In this document: one piece after another, positions 45,505 through 55,404 of the stretch
Layout of the letters: every line of letters begins with the position of its first letter
How positions within the stretch are numbered: position 1 is the first letter of the stretch
Assembly (NCBI RefSeq): GCF_038632915.1
Contig: NZ_CP152050.1
Location: 2,015,001 to 2,079,000 of the forward strand
DNA from: Paenisporosarcina sp. FSL H8-0542
Lineage (GTDB): Bacteria; Bacillota; Bacilli; Bacillales_A; Planococcaceae
Reading direction: 5' to 3'
Length of the DNA stretch: 64,000 bases
Position numbers and translations under genes: made by a program
The notes under the pieces: model-generated
Database searches by the model: none
What the model was told of the DNA's origin: nothing
Seen by the model: the letters and a program-made list of their open reading frames with translations, nothing else

Positions 45505-47281
45505 TTTTTTTTATTGGTAATGTAAAGGTAAATTTGGTTCCAACATTTTCTTCACTCATTACTGAAATCACACCATCATGGGCTTCCACCATATTTTTGG
45601 CAATGGCAAGACCTAAACCAGTCCCACCTTTTCCTCTTGTTCTCGATTTATCTGCTTTGTAAAAACGCTCAAACACATACGGCAGATCTTCAACTGGTAT
45701 TCCCGAACCTGTGTCTTCCACGCTAATTTTCACGAATGCATTGTGTTGTTCGACACATACCGTGACTTTTCCTTCATTCGGTGTATGACGGATAGCGTTA
45801 TCAATCAGATTGGTCAAAACTTGTTCAATACGATCTTCGTCCACTTCTGTAGTCAATTTCTGAGAGACGGCAGAATCGAATTTCAAATCAATGTGTGATT
45901 CCTTCGCTACTTGTGCGAATTTTTGTGTAATTCTTTCGATGACTGGGGAAACAGCAACATTCTCTTTATACAGACGCATCCTACCTGATTCCATACGGGC
46001 TAAGTCCAATAAATCAGTAACGAGCCGTCCCATGCGTTGGGATTCTTCATAAATAATTTTTATCATTTCGTCTCGTTCTTCTTCAGATGATACGACATCA
46101 TCTATAATGGCTTCGCTATACCCTTGCAACATCGCAATAGGGGTTCTGAGTTCATGAGACACATTCGCTATGAAGTCAGAGCGTAATCGATCCAGTCGAT
46201 GTTGTTCAGTCATATCCCGCAATACAGCAACGGCTCCCCTAATTGAATCGCCACTGTACAATGGACTGATTGTAATGGCAAAATAGCTTCCTTCCATTTC
46301 GAGTTCTTCATTAATTTCTTCTTCCATATGAAGGACATGGTCGAGCATGTGATCCATTTCAACAGGTATCGGCTGACCATTATTCGTACCCATGCGGAAA
46401 AACCATTTTTGTAACAATTTTTCAGCTTGTGGATTGCTTAGTAAAATCGTATGATCACGATTAAACGTAATGACGGCATCTGTCATCGACGTCAAAATAC
46501 TGGATAGCTGTTCCTTCTCTTGATTGATTACTTCTAAATGATGCTTTAATTGTCTTCCCATCTGGTTAAATGCATTTGCCAACTGGCCAATTTCATCATT
46601 TTGATGTGAAGGAAGTTTGGTATCAAAGTTTCCTTTCGATAATTCAAATGCGGCTTCACGCATTTTACGCAGTGGTGATGTGATCCGAGTAGAAAGGAAA
46701 AAAGCAAAGAAAGTCGTTAAGATAAATGCGATAAAAGCAGAGAGAAAGACGATATTCGTCGTTTCTTTTGTAGTTTTATGAATGACATCCAAGCTTTGAT
46801 AAATGAATACGGCTCCATGAACTTCGTTTTCAACATTCAATGGAGAAGCCAATACGATAAATGGTTCCATTTGACTTTTATTTTGCAGAGATGGCAGCAT
46901 CATTTCTTTAATGATTGGTTGTGATGATTCGAAAACATTTCCAAGCGTTTGATCTCTCATAATATATTTTTTTATTTCTTCTCCATTTTCCCCTTCATGC
47001 AAGGCAAGAGATACTTCACGCGGTTCTTTTGCAATCAGTGCATTCGTTTCTGGGCCAAGGACGTCAGAAATAATAGAGAGAGATGCATCAACATTTTCAT
47101 GATCATCTACAATACGGGCAATTGTACTCGCTTCCTGCCGTAAGGATGCTTCAGCTTGCTCGCTATGATAGTTCCCTAAAAATTCAAGCATTAAGACCGT
47201 AATGATAAACAATACAAACGAAACGAGAAGCAATATGGTTACCCATAGCTTCCCGACAACGCTGTTCCATATTCTATTCAT
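45500..47281 (-). CDS. resE: Sensor histidine kinase ResE
   Basis: 593 residues: transmembrane segment at about 12-35, extracytoplasmic domain, second segment near 175-198, HAMP domain (about 200-252), PAS domain (about 265-365), HisKA with the phospho-accepting histidine in FIANVSHELRTPI, and HATPase_c (NLIDNAIRHTP; DTGSGIPVEDLPYVFERFY). ATG at 47281 follows GAGG by six bases; it overlaps resD by eight. Activates respiration genes with ResD under oxygen limitation or NO. Confidence 0.94.
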   Translation of the reverse strand: MNRIWNSVVGKLWVTILLLVSFVLFIITVLMLEFLGNYHSEQAEASLRQEASTIARIVDDHENVDASLSIISDVLGPETNALIAKEPREVSLALHEGENGEEIKKYIMRDQTLGNVFESSQPIIKEMMLPSLQNKSQMEPFIVLASPLNVENEVHGAVFIYQSLDVIHKTTKETTNIVFLSAFIAFILTTFFAFFLSTRITSPLRKMREAAFELSKGNFDTKLPSHQNDEIGQLANAFNQMGRQLKHHLEVINQEKEQLSSILTSMTDAVITFNRDHTILLSNPQAEKLLQKWFFRMGTNNGQPIPVEMDHMLDHVLHMEEEINEELEMEGSYFAITISPLYSGDSIRGAVAVLRDMTEQHRLDRLRSDFIANVSHELRTPIAMLQGYSEAIIDDVVSSEEERDEMIKIIYEESQRMGRLVTDLLDLARMESGRMRLYKENVAVSPVIERITQKFAQVAKESHIDLKFDSAVSQKLTTEVDEDRIEQVLTNLIDNAIRHTPNEGKVTVCVEQHNAFVKISVEDTGSGIPVEDLPYVFERFYKADKSRTRGKGGTGLGLAIAKNMVEAHDGVISVMSEENVGTKFTFTLPIKKM

Positions 47282-47990
47282 TGACAACCTCGAATTTATA
47301 GCCTACTCCCCATACAGTTACAATCATTTTTGCGGCTTTTTCGGATACGCGGTTCAATTTCTCACGTAATCGTTTCACATGGGTATCGACTGTACGCAAA
47401 TCACCAAAGAAATCGTAATGCCAAACTTCTTTCAGCAATTGTTCACGGTCGAACACTTTATCCGGAGCTTTCGCTAAAAAGTAAAGTAGCTCATACTCCT
47501 TCGGTGTCAAGTTCACTTCTGTTCCATCCGCTGTGACGCGATGTGCATCATGGTCAATCGTTAGATGCGGAAATACCACCAAATCTTTTGAAGAAGAGGT
47601 TGTAGTAATTGGTGAAATTGTCACGGAGCGTCTTAAGACGGCCTTAATACGAAGAACGACTTCGCGCGGGCTAAATGGTTTGACTATGTAATCATCCGCA
47701 CCTAATTCAAATCCTTGAACGCGGTTTGCTTCTTCGCCTTTGGCAGTTAATAAAAGAATCGGTGTTGCTTTAAGTTCACGAAGTTCGGCAAGGACTTCCA
47801 AGCCGTCTTTCTCTGGCATCATCACATCCAACAGGATACAGTGATATTCTTTTTCAAGTGCCATTTCCAGTGCCATGGCTCCATTTTCAGCTTCGTCCAC
47901 TTCATATCCTTCACGCTCTAAATACATTTTCAATAATCGACGAATGCGGTCTTCGTCATCTACAACTAAAACAGCAATATGTTCCGACAT
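47274..47990 (-). CDS. resD: Response regulator ResD
   Basis: OmpR-family regulator of 238 residues: receiver domain with D11-D12 acidic pair and phospho-acceptor D55 (LLDVMMPEKDG), and a C-terminal winged helix (about 135-235: TPKEYELLYFLAKAPDKVF; RTVDTHVKRLREKL). Starts after GAGAGGGG. In B. subtilis ResD activates resABC, qcr-linked and cytochrome genes; those targets are all present in this window. Confidence 0.95.
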   Translation of the reverse strand: MSEHIAVLVVDDEDRIRRLLKMYLEREGYEVDEAENGAMALEMALEKEYHCILLDVMMPEKDGLEVLAELRELKATPILLLTAKGEEANRVQGFELGADDYIVKPFSPREVVLRIKAVLRRSVTISPITTTSSSKDLVVFPHLTIDHDAHRVTADGTEVNLTPKEYELLYFLAKAPDKVFDREQLLKEVWHYDFFGDLRTVDTHVKRLREKLNRVSEKAAKMIVTVWGVGYKFEVVNE

Positions 47991-48052
47991 AGTGTTACCC
48001 CTCTCGTCCTGACTCTACCAATTATTGTACAATTACATGCTCTAAAATGAAA

Positions 48053-48083
48053 GAAAAGCCCTTCCCTCGGAAGGAAAAGGCTT
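48053..48083 (-). terminator. Terminator after resC
   Basis: AAGCC...CCTTCC and GGAAGGGCTT (minus strand) form an interrupted stem followed by TTTTCTTT. It lies between resC and resD. Confidence 0.65.
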
Positions 48084-48089
48084 GTCATT

Positions 48090-49274
48090 TTATGCGTATG
48101 AGTGTAACCCGGCAATAATTAGGTTAACAGCAATTAAGTTAAACATAATAATAATGAAGCCTATGACAGCCAACCATGCAGATTTTTCGCCATGCCAGCC
48201 TCGTGATAATCGAAGATGCAGGAAAGCTGCATAGAATAGCCATGTGATGAGAGCCCAAACTTCCTTCGGATCCCAACCCCAGAATCTTGACCAGGCTTCA
48301 TGTGCCCAGATCATCGCAAATATCAGTGCACCAAGCGTAAACACAGGGAATCCGATGGACACAGCACGATAACCGATTTCATCCATTAACTGCGAATTGG
48401 CCTTTTGGGCAAAAGGTTTCAGAACAGCTGAAATTGGTTTGCGAATGATTAGCCTGATTAATCCATAAATAATAACCCCAAACACTAATGACCAAGTAAC
48501 CGTCGTTAATTTTTTCGCATTAACAAGTGGAGGCATTTCGGCAACTGGTGCCATAGTTCCAGGTGTCAAAGACTCATACTCATTCATTCCGAATAGAGGT
48601 GGTGCATTATACGTAATTTCTTTTTCTTTTTCTTCTTTATCTACATAGCTGAATTTTGCTTCGTAATCCATCACGGTAAATGTAGTAGTTGAAGCAACAA
48701 AGCCTAATGTTAAGACGAGTGTAAACATGACCGTTTCCAACCAAAAACTTTGTTTTGATTTCTTCGTAATGTCAACATTCTTCAGTAAGTAAATCAAACC
48801 AGCCACGGCACTGATTGCTAGAATGGCTTCACCGAGTGCAGCCGTAATAACATGGACTGTTAACCAATAGCTTTTCAACGCCGGAATCAAAGGATTAATG
48901 TCGCGCGGGAACATGCTCGCATATGCAATAATGATGATTGCAATTGGTAATGCGAACAGTCCGAGTGATGGTGTCCGGTAAATGAAAAAGATTAAAATAA
49001 ACGCACCAACTACCATCATGCCAAAAGCGGTTGTAAACTCAAATAAGTTACTTACCGGAGCATGTCCAGCAGCTATCCAACGAGTGATGAAGTAAGCCAA
49101 GTTTGCGATGAATCCAACAATCGTTACAATAATACCGATGCGTCCCCATCGCTTCTCAGAAGCTGATGCTTCTGACTTTGACCCTTTCACTGCTCCACCG
49201 AAAAATAATGTTGCAATCAAATAACAAACAAATGCAAAAAACAATAAATTCCCACTTATCGAGACGAGTGTCAT
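48090..49274 (-). CDS. resC: Cytochrome c synthase component ResC (CcsA)
   Basis: Membrane haem-handling subunit of the System II cytochrome c synthase; 394 residues, eight or more hydrophobic segments. The tryptophan-rich haem motif [14 protein letters not shown] is near 331-344, with conserved histidines nearby ([20 protein letters not shown]). Start overlaps resB by four bases. Works with ResB and ResA on QcrC and other c-type cytochromes. Confidence 0.95.
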   Translation of the reverse strand: MTLVSISGNLLFFAFVCYLIATLFFGGAVKGSKSEASASEKRWGRIGIIVTIVGFIANLAYFITRWIAAGHAPVSNLFEFTTAFGMMVVGAFILIFFIYRTPSLGLFALPIAIIIIAYASMFPRDINPLIPALKSYWLTVHVITAALGEAILAISAVAGLIYLLKNVDITKKSKQSFWLETVMFTLVLTLGFVASTTTFTVMDYEAKFSYVDKEEKEKEITYNAPPLFGMNEYESLTPGTMAPVAEMPPLVNAKKLTTVTWSLVFGVIIYGLIRLIIRKPISAVLKPFAQKANSQLMDEIGYRAVSIGFPVFTLGALIFAMIWAHEAWSRFWGWDPKEVWALITWLFYAAFLHLRLSRGWHGEKSAWLAVIGFIIIMFNLIAVNLIIAGLHSYA

Positions 49275-50929
49275 GACGACTTCTCACCATCCTTTTTGAG
49301 CTCATGTGATTCAGAGTCCTGTTGATCCATGTATGGAGGCAGTTGTGCTACTTCCGTTAGCTGATCCAACTCTTTTTTAATAGCAAACCAGTTTTTATTC
49401 GTATGGGCAGCGACAGCAACCTGTCCATCTTTCGTTTCATGAATCCATATTCTACGGTGATTGAAGTAAGATCCTTGCGCAACCCCGATCATGAAAATCA
49501 AGCCACCTAAAGCTAAAATCCATAATGTTTTATCTTTCCGTATAGTGAGACCGGAAACATCACGCGTATCTACATTTTGGAATTCAAGTTTATATTCATT
49601 ATCCCCAAGCGGCTCCACAGTTTGTTTTATCGCCACAAAACTGGTTTCCCCTTCAGGAGTTTCAGGTGTCTTCATTTCCACTAAAAATGCAGGGTTGTTC
49701 GGAACTGGAGACTTCGTTTGAGGCTCTCCCTTTTCAAATCCAGAAAAATCCGGATAATATCCTAACAATTTTACAGAAGACCCATTACCTAAATCATAAG
49801 TAGTTTTTGGATTCGTCAAATCGATGGAAAGATCACCTAAAGATTCGCCAGTCGCTTTATTTGATAGATTAAAATGCATTGTGCGAAGTTCATCCAAACG
49901 GAAGTCCATTTGATAAACAGAAAAACCTTCAAATTTCAAAGGATGATTCACCTGAATGGATTCTTTTTTCACTTCTTCAAGATTATCAGTTTGACCAGGT
50001 AATGCAGTTTCTGGTTTTTTATATAAAACTACATTTGTCTGATAGTTAGATGCAATCGTTCCGACACGATCAATAGCATCTCCGAATACTTCGTCTGATT
50101 TTTCTTTATCGTAAGTTTCAAGAATAAATTCTTTACTTTCCAAGTAATAACCAGGTGCTTCCGGAATGGCCCGTGTTTCACCTTCGCGAATCCACATCGT
50201 TTCATCCACATAGAATCCTGGTAATGCCCTCAGCATAACCCCGAACAGGAAAATAATAAGACCAACATGATTAACATAAGGACCCCATCTTGAAAAGCGA
50301 CCTTTTTCCGCCAGTAACGCTCCGTCTTCTCGCTTCACGTTATAACGGAGTTCTTTTAGCTTAGCTTCACTTTTTGTAAACGTTTCTTCTATGGAACTGA
50401 TGCCACCAAGAGCAAAAAGACGTTGACGTTTCATAAAGCTTTCATGTCTTTTCGTGCGTTGTTTTTTCAAAGAGTTGTATAAAGGAATAAAACGGTCCAA
50501 ACTTGCAACGATAAGGGAAATACCAAGCATCCCGATTAACGTCTGGAACCACCATGAGCCATATAGATCTGATAAGCCCAATTCGTAATAGATCTTCCCA
50601 AACGTTCCATACACTCTTTCATAATAAGCGGCTATATCCGCTTCTGTTGTTGCTGGAACGTAAAGTACTTGCGGTAGAATTGTTCCGATGGCAGCTGCCA
50701 CCAAAATCATGATAATAATCGTTACTCCGATTTTAACACTTGAAAAGAAGTTCCATATCTTATCAATAATCGATTTGTTGTATGTTTGCGAACGGCGTGC
50801 AGAACCTTCGTAACGCATATCCGCTAATTTTAAATCTTTTGCTTCTTTTGTGAGGGGCCGACCACAGTTCCCACATAACACTGTTCCTTCTGGATTTTCA
50901 TGCCCACAAGCACAAATGATGTTGTTCAT
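49271..50929 (-). CDS. resB: Cytochrome c biogenesis protein ResB
   Basis: CcsB/ResB partner of ResC, 552 residues. Three hydrophobic segments lie in the first half (about 67-87, 130-150, 218-235) and one near 475-495, with a large extracytoplasmic domain between. The N-terminus adds a zinc-ribbon-like block ([10 protein letters not shown]...CGNCG, cysteines 6, 8, 19 and 22), unusual for a membrane protein but seen in some Bacillales homologues. It lies 12 bases after resA. Confidence 0.94.
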   Translation of the reverse strand: MNNIICACGHENPEGTVLCGNCGRPLTKEAKDLKLADMRYEGSARRSQTYNKSIIDKIWNFFSSVKIGVTIIIMILVAAAIGTILPQVLYVPATTEADIAAYYERVYGTFGKIYYELGLSDLYGSWWFQTLIGMLGISLIVASLDRFIPLYNSLKKQRTKRHESFMKRQRLFALGGISSIEETFTKSEAKLKELRYNVKREDGALLAEKGRFSRWGPYVNHVGLIIFLFGVMLRALPGFYVDETMWIREGETRAIPEAPGYYLESKEFILETYDKEKSDEVFGDAIDRVGTIASNYQTNVVLYKKPETALPGQTDNLEEVKKESIQVNHPLKFEGFSVYQMDFRLDELRTMHFNLSNKATGESLGDLSIDLTNPKTTYDLGNGSSVKLLGYYPDFSGFEKGEPQTKSPVPNNPAFLVEMKTPETPEGETSFVAIKQTVEPLGDNEYKLEFQNVDTRDVSGLTIRKDKTLWILALGGLIFMIGVAQGSYFNHRRIWIHETKDGQVAVAAHTNKNWFAIKKELDQLTEVAQLPPYMDQQDSESHELKKDGEKSS

Positions 50930-50941
50930 ATGATTGACTCC

Positions 50942-51478
50942 TTAATCGGGACGTATCTGCTCCATAAAATGAGCGATGTCCTGTTCTGTCATCTCTCCGC
51001 GTACGATCTTCTCAATTTTACCTTCAGGATTGATTAACAAAGTCGTTGGAAGCGGATCAATGTTGTATGTTTCCATCACACTTTTCGTTTTATCAATAAC
51101 AATCGGGAAATCCAGTCCATACTGGTCAGCAAACTGTTCTACTTCAAAATTGGATTGCGCGATGTTTACAGCCAATATTTCAACACCTTGTTCTTTAAAT
51201 ACTTCGTATTGACGATCCATTGCGGGCATTTCTTTTGCACACGGCTTACACCATGTACCCCAGAAATTTAGAAAGACCCCTTGTCCTTTATAATCTGACA
51301 AGCGATGCTCTTCCCCATTTAAATCCACCAAAGTGAAATCCGGTGCTTCGTCCCCAACGCCTAGAACATCCACCTTGTCTTTAGAAGCATTGTTGTAAAT
51401 AGTGTAAATGATTGCTACTACCAGAACAGACAAAATCAATGTCCGTATCAAAAATCTTTTTTGTTTCGTCTGAGCCAT
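50942..51478 (-). CDS. resA: Thiol-disulfide oxidoreductase ResA
   Basis: Membrane-anchored thioredoxin-like protein that reduces apocytochrome c cysteines; 178 residues. One N-terminal anchor (about 10-28), then a thioredoxin fold with the active site FWGTWCKPCAKEMP, C77 and C80. First gene of resABC. ATG follows TAGGAGGG. Confidence 0.96.
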   Translation of the reverse strand: MAQTKQKRFLIRTLILSVLVVAIIYTIYNNASKDKVDVLGVGDEAPDFTLVDLNGEEHRLSDYKGQGVFLNFWGTWCKPCAKEMPAMDRQYEVFKEQGVEILAVNIAQSNFEVEQFADQYGLDFPIVIDKTKSVMETYNIDPLPTTLLINPEGKIEKIVRGEMTEQDIAHFMEQIRPD

Positions 51479-51515
51479 TTTTATACCCTCCTACATGACG
51501 AAATAATCATTTATC

Positions 51516-51552
51516 ATTATAACAAAGAAAAGCGGTTGCTAAGACCGCACAT
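51516..51552 (-). promoter_or_regulatory. Promoter region of resABC with adjoining hairpin
   Basis: A perfect -10 TATAAT (51516-51521, minus strand) lies about 38 bases before resA. Just upstream GCGGT/ACCGC (51532-51548) forms a hairpin followed by TTTTC, possibly the rluB terminator. No good -35 match, as expected for an activator-dependent promoter such as one using ResD. Confidence 0.5.
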
Positions 51553-51638
51553 TTGAAGGGTTTGTGAACGTTTTCAGGTATTCCGAAAACCTCTAAATTA
51601 TTTGTGAATAGATTTAAGCAATTTCCAATACCTACTAA

Positions 51639-52373
51639 TTATGAACCAATTTTTCCTGTTTCAGCCATAACACGCAGTAATTTCACTTCATGGGACGTCA
51701 ACTCACGTGATTCACCTGCATTAAGACCATGAAGCGTCAAGAAAGCAAAGCGTTCACGTTTCAATTTTTGCACAGGGAAACCGATGGCATCGAACATGCG
51801 ACGAACTTGACGGTTTTTACCCTCATGAATCGTGATTTCAATAATTGCCTTGCTTTGTTTTGGATCAGCCGATAATAATTTGACACGGGCTGGAGCTGTC
51901 TTTCCGTCTTCTAGTACAATTCCACGTTCTAACGGTCGGAGTTGCTCTTTCACTGGGATTCCTTTAACTCGTGCAACATACGTCTTATCAATTTTGAATT
52001 TAGGATGAGTCAGCGTATATGATAAATCGCCATCATTCGTCATGATTAAAAGACCCGATGTCTCATAATCTAAACGCCCCACCGGAAATAGTCGTTCTGG
52101 TATGTGCGGAAATAAATCTGCAACCGTTTTACGTCCTTTGTCATCCGTCACTGCCGAAATAATTCCTCTTGGTTTATATAATAAATAATAAACCTTTTGC
52201 TCTTTTTCCAACTTCACGCCATCTACTTCAACTGTATCTGATGCAGATACTTTTGTTCCAAGTTCTTTGACAACTTGTCCATTCACTTTCACTTTTCCTT
52301 CTAAAATCAGTTGCTCGGATTTTCTTCGTGACGCAACCCCAGCATGTGCTAACATTTTTTGTAATCTTTCCAT
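51639..52373 (-). CDS. rluB: 23S rRNA pseudouridine synthase RluB
   Basis: RsuA/RluB-family synthase, 244 residues. S4 RNA-binding domain at about 3-50 (RLQKMLAHAGVASRRKSEQLI), then the catalytic aspartate in GRLDYETSGLLI near 98-109 and the KNRQVRRMF motif. Called ypuL in B. subtilis. There spmA and spmB lie between dacB and this gene; here only 96 bases, including a terminator, separate it from the carboxypeptidase gene. Confidence 0.93.
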   Translation of the reverse strand: MERLQKMLAHAGVASRRKSEQLILEGKVKVNGQVVKELGTKVSASDTVEVDGVKLEKEQKVYYLLYKPRGIISAVTDDKGRKTVADLFPHIPERLFPVGRLDYETSGLLIMTNDGDLSYTLTHPKFKIDKTYVARVKGIPVKEQLRPLERGIVLEDGKTAPARVKLLSADPKQSKAIIEITIHEGKNRQVRRMFDAIGFPVQKLKRERFAFLTLHGLNAGESRELTSHEVKLLRVMAETGKIGS

Positions 52374-52430
52374 ACTTTCACCTCATCGTCGATTCCTATA
52401 CTCTTTAAAAATTATGTCACACTTTCGCTC

Positions 52431-52468
52431 AAAACAAAAGAAGACCGCTTATTTAATAAGCAGTCTTC
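52431..52468 (-). terminator. Terminator after the D,D-carboxypeptidase gene
   Basis: GAAGAC-GCTTAT and ATAAGC-GTCTTC form a stem with a three-base loop, followed on the minus strand by TTTTGTTTT. Confidence 0.85.
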
Positions 52469-52469
52469 G

Positions 52470-53465
52470 TCATTCATTCCGCTCAATATGTACTTTTTTT
52501 GTAAGTATGGTTTTCCCGTTTATTTGTACTTCCCATTTTGCCATCTTTTGAGACGCTTTCGCCCGATTCAAAACGACAAGATGCGAAACTTGTTCATCTT
52601 TGTGTTTTAGAATGTAGGCTGACTTGTCAGCTTTCATCACCAATCCACCTGGTAAATCATATGAGCCTTTTTTAATGACTTGAACTCTATCATATTGTGC
52701 AAAGACGTTCTCTGCAAGTTGCATGTGCATTTGCCAATCATTCGATTGGTTCAATGTAACAACAATCACTTCTTCGTCTCCATCTTTGAAATACGTTGCA
52801 AGTGTTCTACCTGCTGTTTTCGTAAATCCTGTTTTCCCGGCAATCGCTTTCGTTTCCAAGCGAACGAGCTTATGTTTGTTATCCCAGTACTTCCCGTCTT
52901 GTTTGAAATGGGGTGCAGTTAAGATCGGTTTGAGTTCTTTATTCTCCATTGCGATTTTCAACATAAGAGCTGTGTCATAAGCGGTAGATAAGTGTTCCTC
53001 GTGGTGTAATCCTGATGGGTTTTCAAAGTGTGTATCTTTTAATCCCATAATTTTTGCTTTTTCATTCATCAATTTAACGAAGCCTTCAACTGATCCTCCT
53101 GCATGCTCTGCTAGAGCAACTGCTGCATCGTTACCAGACCTCAGCATTAATCCATAAAGCAATACATCAACGGCTGTTTCTTCTCCATTTTTAAGATAAA
53201 TGGATGAACCTTCTTGCGATGTGGCTACAGGAGAAATTTTGACCTTTTCTTTTAAATCTACTTCATCCGCCACGACAACCGCTGTCCACATTTTTGTTAA
53301 GCTGGCAATCGGCATTTTTTGGTCTTCACCACTTCCTGCCAATAACCGTCCTGTCTTCGCATCAATTACTGCATAAGCAGATCCCTGCGCCTCAGATAAT
53401 CGAGGGTACAACAGACTTACACCTACCAGGAGAATCACTAACAATATCAACCATTTATTTCGCAA
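52470..53465 (-). CDS. dacB: D-alanyl-D-alanine carboxypeptidase (DacB/PBP5*-type)
   Basis: Secreted serine peptidase trimming peptidoglycan stem peptides; 331 residues. Signal peptide about 1-27 (ends SEAQG), SxxK as SLTK (S55, K58), SGN at 110-112 and KTG at 211-213 are intact. Its position beside scpB equals dacB of B. subtilis, which acts on spore cortex under sigma-E, but this protein is about 50 residues shorter and spmAB are missing. Starts with TTG at 53465 after AAGGTG. Vegetative DacA-like role is possible. Confidence 0.82.
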   Translation of the reverse strand: MRNKWLILLVILLVGVSLLYPRLSEAQGSAYAVIDAKTGRLLAGSGEDQKMPIASLTKMWTAVVVADEVDLKEKVKISPVATSQEGSSIYLKNGEETAVDVLLYGLMLRSGNDAAVALAEHAGGSVEGFVKLMNEKAKIMGLKDTHFENPSGLHHEEHLSTAYDTALMLKIAMENKELKPILTAPHFKQDGKYWDNKHKLVRLETKAIAGKTGFTKTAGRTLATYFKDGDEEVIVVTLNQSNDWQMHMQLAENVFAQYDRVQVIKKGSYDLPGGLVMKADKSAYILKHKDEQVSHLVVLNRAKASQKMAKWEVQINGKTILTKKVHIERNE

Positions 53466-53485
53466 CCAGCAGCACCTTTCGCTTC

Positions 53486-54061
53486 TTATTCTTGTTGTTC
53501 CCCAAAAGCTTCCTGGAACTTTGTCATGAATAAATCTGTTTGGTCATCATCTTCCGTCCCTTGTGTTTCCGGTAACGGCGGCAACTCATTCATATCATTT
53601 AATCCAAATACATTTAAAAACTCTTTCGTGGTACCGTACAGGATGGCACGCCCTGTACCTTCAGCTCGACCGACTTCCTGAATCAGACCTTTAAGGCTTA
53701 ACGTGTGTAATGGTCTTTCACTCTTCACGCCCCGTAAGTCTTCAATCTCGATTCGTGTAATCGGTTGTTTGTAGGCAACAATCGCCAACACTTCCAATGA
53801 AGCCTGTGAAAGAGGTTGATTCGTTGGGTTTTCAACGAGACGTTGAATGGTTTCTGCGTTTTGTTTTTTTGAAATTAGTTGATATGTACCGGCTAATTCT
53901 TTTAATTCAATTCCGCGGTTTTTGGATTTTGTATAGTCATCCTGTAATTTCTCTAATGCTTCTTTTACCTCTATAGATGTTGCACCAGTTAAATTTTCAA
54001 TCTGTTTACTTGATAACCCTTCGTCTCCTGTGACAAAAAGTAAACTTTCAATTCTACTCAT
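53486..54061 (-). CDS. scpB: Segregation and condensation protein B
   Basis: Winged-helix subunit of the SMC-ScpAB complex, 191 residues. SRIESLLFVTGDEGLS opens the protein, followed by LEVLAIVAYKQPITRIEIEDLRG, the family signature. ATG at 54061 overlaps the scpA end by eight bases; it has no clear ribosome binding site, so it is probably translated by coupling. Acidic C-terminal tail. Confidence 0.95.
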   Translation of the reverse strand: MSRIESLLFVTGDEGLSSKQIENLTGATSIEVKEALEKLQDDYTKSKNRGIELKELAGTYQLISKKQNAETIQRLVENPTNQPLSQASLEVLAIVAYKQPITRIEIEDLRGVKSERPLHTLSLKGLIQEVGRAEGTGRAILYGTTKEFLNVFGLNDMNELPPLPETQGTEDDDQTDLFMTKFQEAFGEQQE

Positions 54062-54833
54062 CAATAGGCTCAAAAGATTCTTCCTCCCATCGATCATTTA
54101 TTAGATTAACTGTCAGATCATCAAAATTCTGACGTTGTTCGACCATTACCATTTGTCTTTTCATAAGTTCCAGCAAAGATAAAAATGTGACAACCAGAGT
54201 TGGTTTGTCTTCTGATGGAAAAAGTTCTGAAAAAGAACAACTTCCGCCTCGGGATTTCAAAGTCTTGAAGACACTTTTCATTTGGTCCTTGATGGATAGT
54301 TCTTGTCGAGTAATTTTGGTGGCAAGCGGGGCTTTCAATCGTTTCCTTCTCAGCATTTTCTGAAAAGCACCCAACATGTCATAGACATTCAAAGGATCAT
54401 CAAATGCAGTTAATTGTTGAGTTGGCTGATAGTCGGTCAAGTCACTTGGTGCTCTTGTAAAGACTTGTGCTCTTTGTTCTTCTAATTGCTGCAGATTCTC
54501 AGCTGCTTCTTTATACTTCCGATACTCAATCAGACGATTCACCAATTCTTCCCTTGGGTCATTCATATCAAGGGCAAGTTCGTCATCATCCAATTCACCT
54601 TCGTGAATCGGAAGCAGCATTTTACTTTTGATTGCAAGCAGGGATGCGGCCATTACTAAATATTCACTTGCTTCATTCAATTCAAGCACTTGCATAGCAC
54701 GAATATGTTCCATGTACTGTAAAGTTAAATCAGCCATTGGAATATCATATATATCAATTTCCAAACGATGGATTAAGTGCAATAATAAATCGAGAGGACC
54801 TTCAAAAGCGTCCAATTTTACTTCATAAGACAT
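54054..54833 (-). CDS. scpA: Segregation and condensation protein A
   Basis: Kleisin subunit linking the two SMC heads; 259 residues. N-terminal domain FEGPLDLLLHLI at about 9-20 and IPMADLTLQYMEHI are typical; a C-terminal winged helix (about 175-250) binds the other SMC head. Cotranscribed with scpB. Divergent from ypuF. Confidence 0.95.
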   Translation of the reverse strand: MSYEVKLDAFEGPLDLLLHLIHRLEIDIYDIPMADLTLQYMEHIRAMQVLELNEASEYLVMAASLLAIKSKMLLPIHEGELDDDELALDMNDPREELVNRLIEYRKYKEAAENLQQLEEQRAQVFTRAPSDLTDYQPTQQLTAFDDPLNVYDMLGAFQKMLRRKRLKAPLATKITRQELSIKDQMKSVFKTLKSRGGSCSFSELFPSEDKPTLVVTFLSLLELMKRQMVMVEQRQNFDDLTVNLINDRWEEESFEPIDE

Positions 54834-54890
54834 GTTAAGATCACCCGATCAAATAGATTCAAATTTTAGTATAGAGGAAGTGTGAGAAGA

Positions 54891-55388
54891 ATGCATCCGT
54901 TGTTTCACCCACTTTTTGTGCAGTTTGTCATATATTTTAATGAGCACGAGGATTTTTTTGAATGCCACGAAGTGTTGGAAGAATACTGGAAAGAAATTGC
55001 ACCGAAAGATAAAACACATCCGCTTACTGCTTGGATTTTGCTCTCGACAGGAATGTATCACTGGCGAAGGGGTAATTTCAATGGCGCGAAAAGATCACTG
55101 GCCAAATCATACGATCGTTTCCATCTGAATGGTACGAGTGCTTTTTATGAAGGCATTAACTTTTCAAGACTTATCGTGAATTTGGAACAATCACTAGAAT
55201 CCATTGAAAATAATACATCTTTTCAGCCATTTAAAATACAAGTCGATTCATCTGAGTTATCATCAGCCATCCTACAACAACCAGCATTAGAAGCACTAAC
55301 AGGTGATCAACTCATACACAAGCATATGCTCCGGGATCGTTCAGAAATACTTAATGCCCGTGAAGAAAAAAGAAGGAACAGACATTAA
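54891..55388 (+). CDS. ypuF: DUF309 protein YpuF
   Basis: 165 residues with the DUF309 signature FFECHEVLEEYW near 21-32 and the ILLSTGMYHWRRGNFNGAKRSL helix that resembles TPR packing. ATG at 54891 is eight bases from AGGAAGTG. Function is unknown. It converges with ribT; the TAA stop is the loop of their shared terminator. Confidence 0.85.
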   Translation: MHPLFHPLFVQFVIYFNEHEDFFECHEVLEEYWKEIAPKDKTHPLTAWILLSTGMYHWRRGNFNGAKRSLAKSYDRFHLNGTSAFYEGINFSRLIVNLEQSLESIENNTSFQPFKIQVDSSELSSAILQQPALEALTGDQLIHKHMLRDRSEILNAREEKRRNRH

Positions 55389-55404
55389 ATGTCTGTTCCT
55401 TCTT
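55370..55404. terminator. Terminator hairpin containing both ypuF and ribT stop codons
   Basis: AAGAAGGAACAGACAT (55370-55385) and its exact complement (55389-55404) form a perfect sixteen-base stem; the three-base loop TAA is the ypuF stop. The ribT stop lies at 55385-55387. T-rich tract is strong on the minus strand and weak on the plus. Confidence 0.85.
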
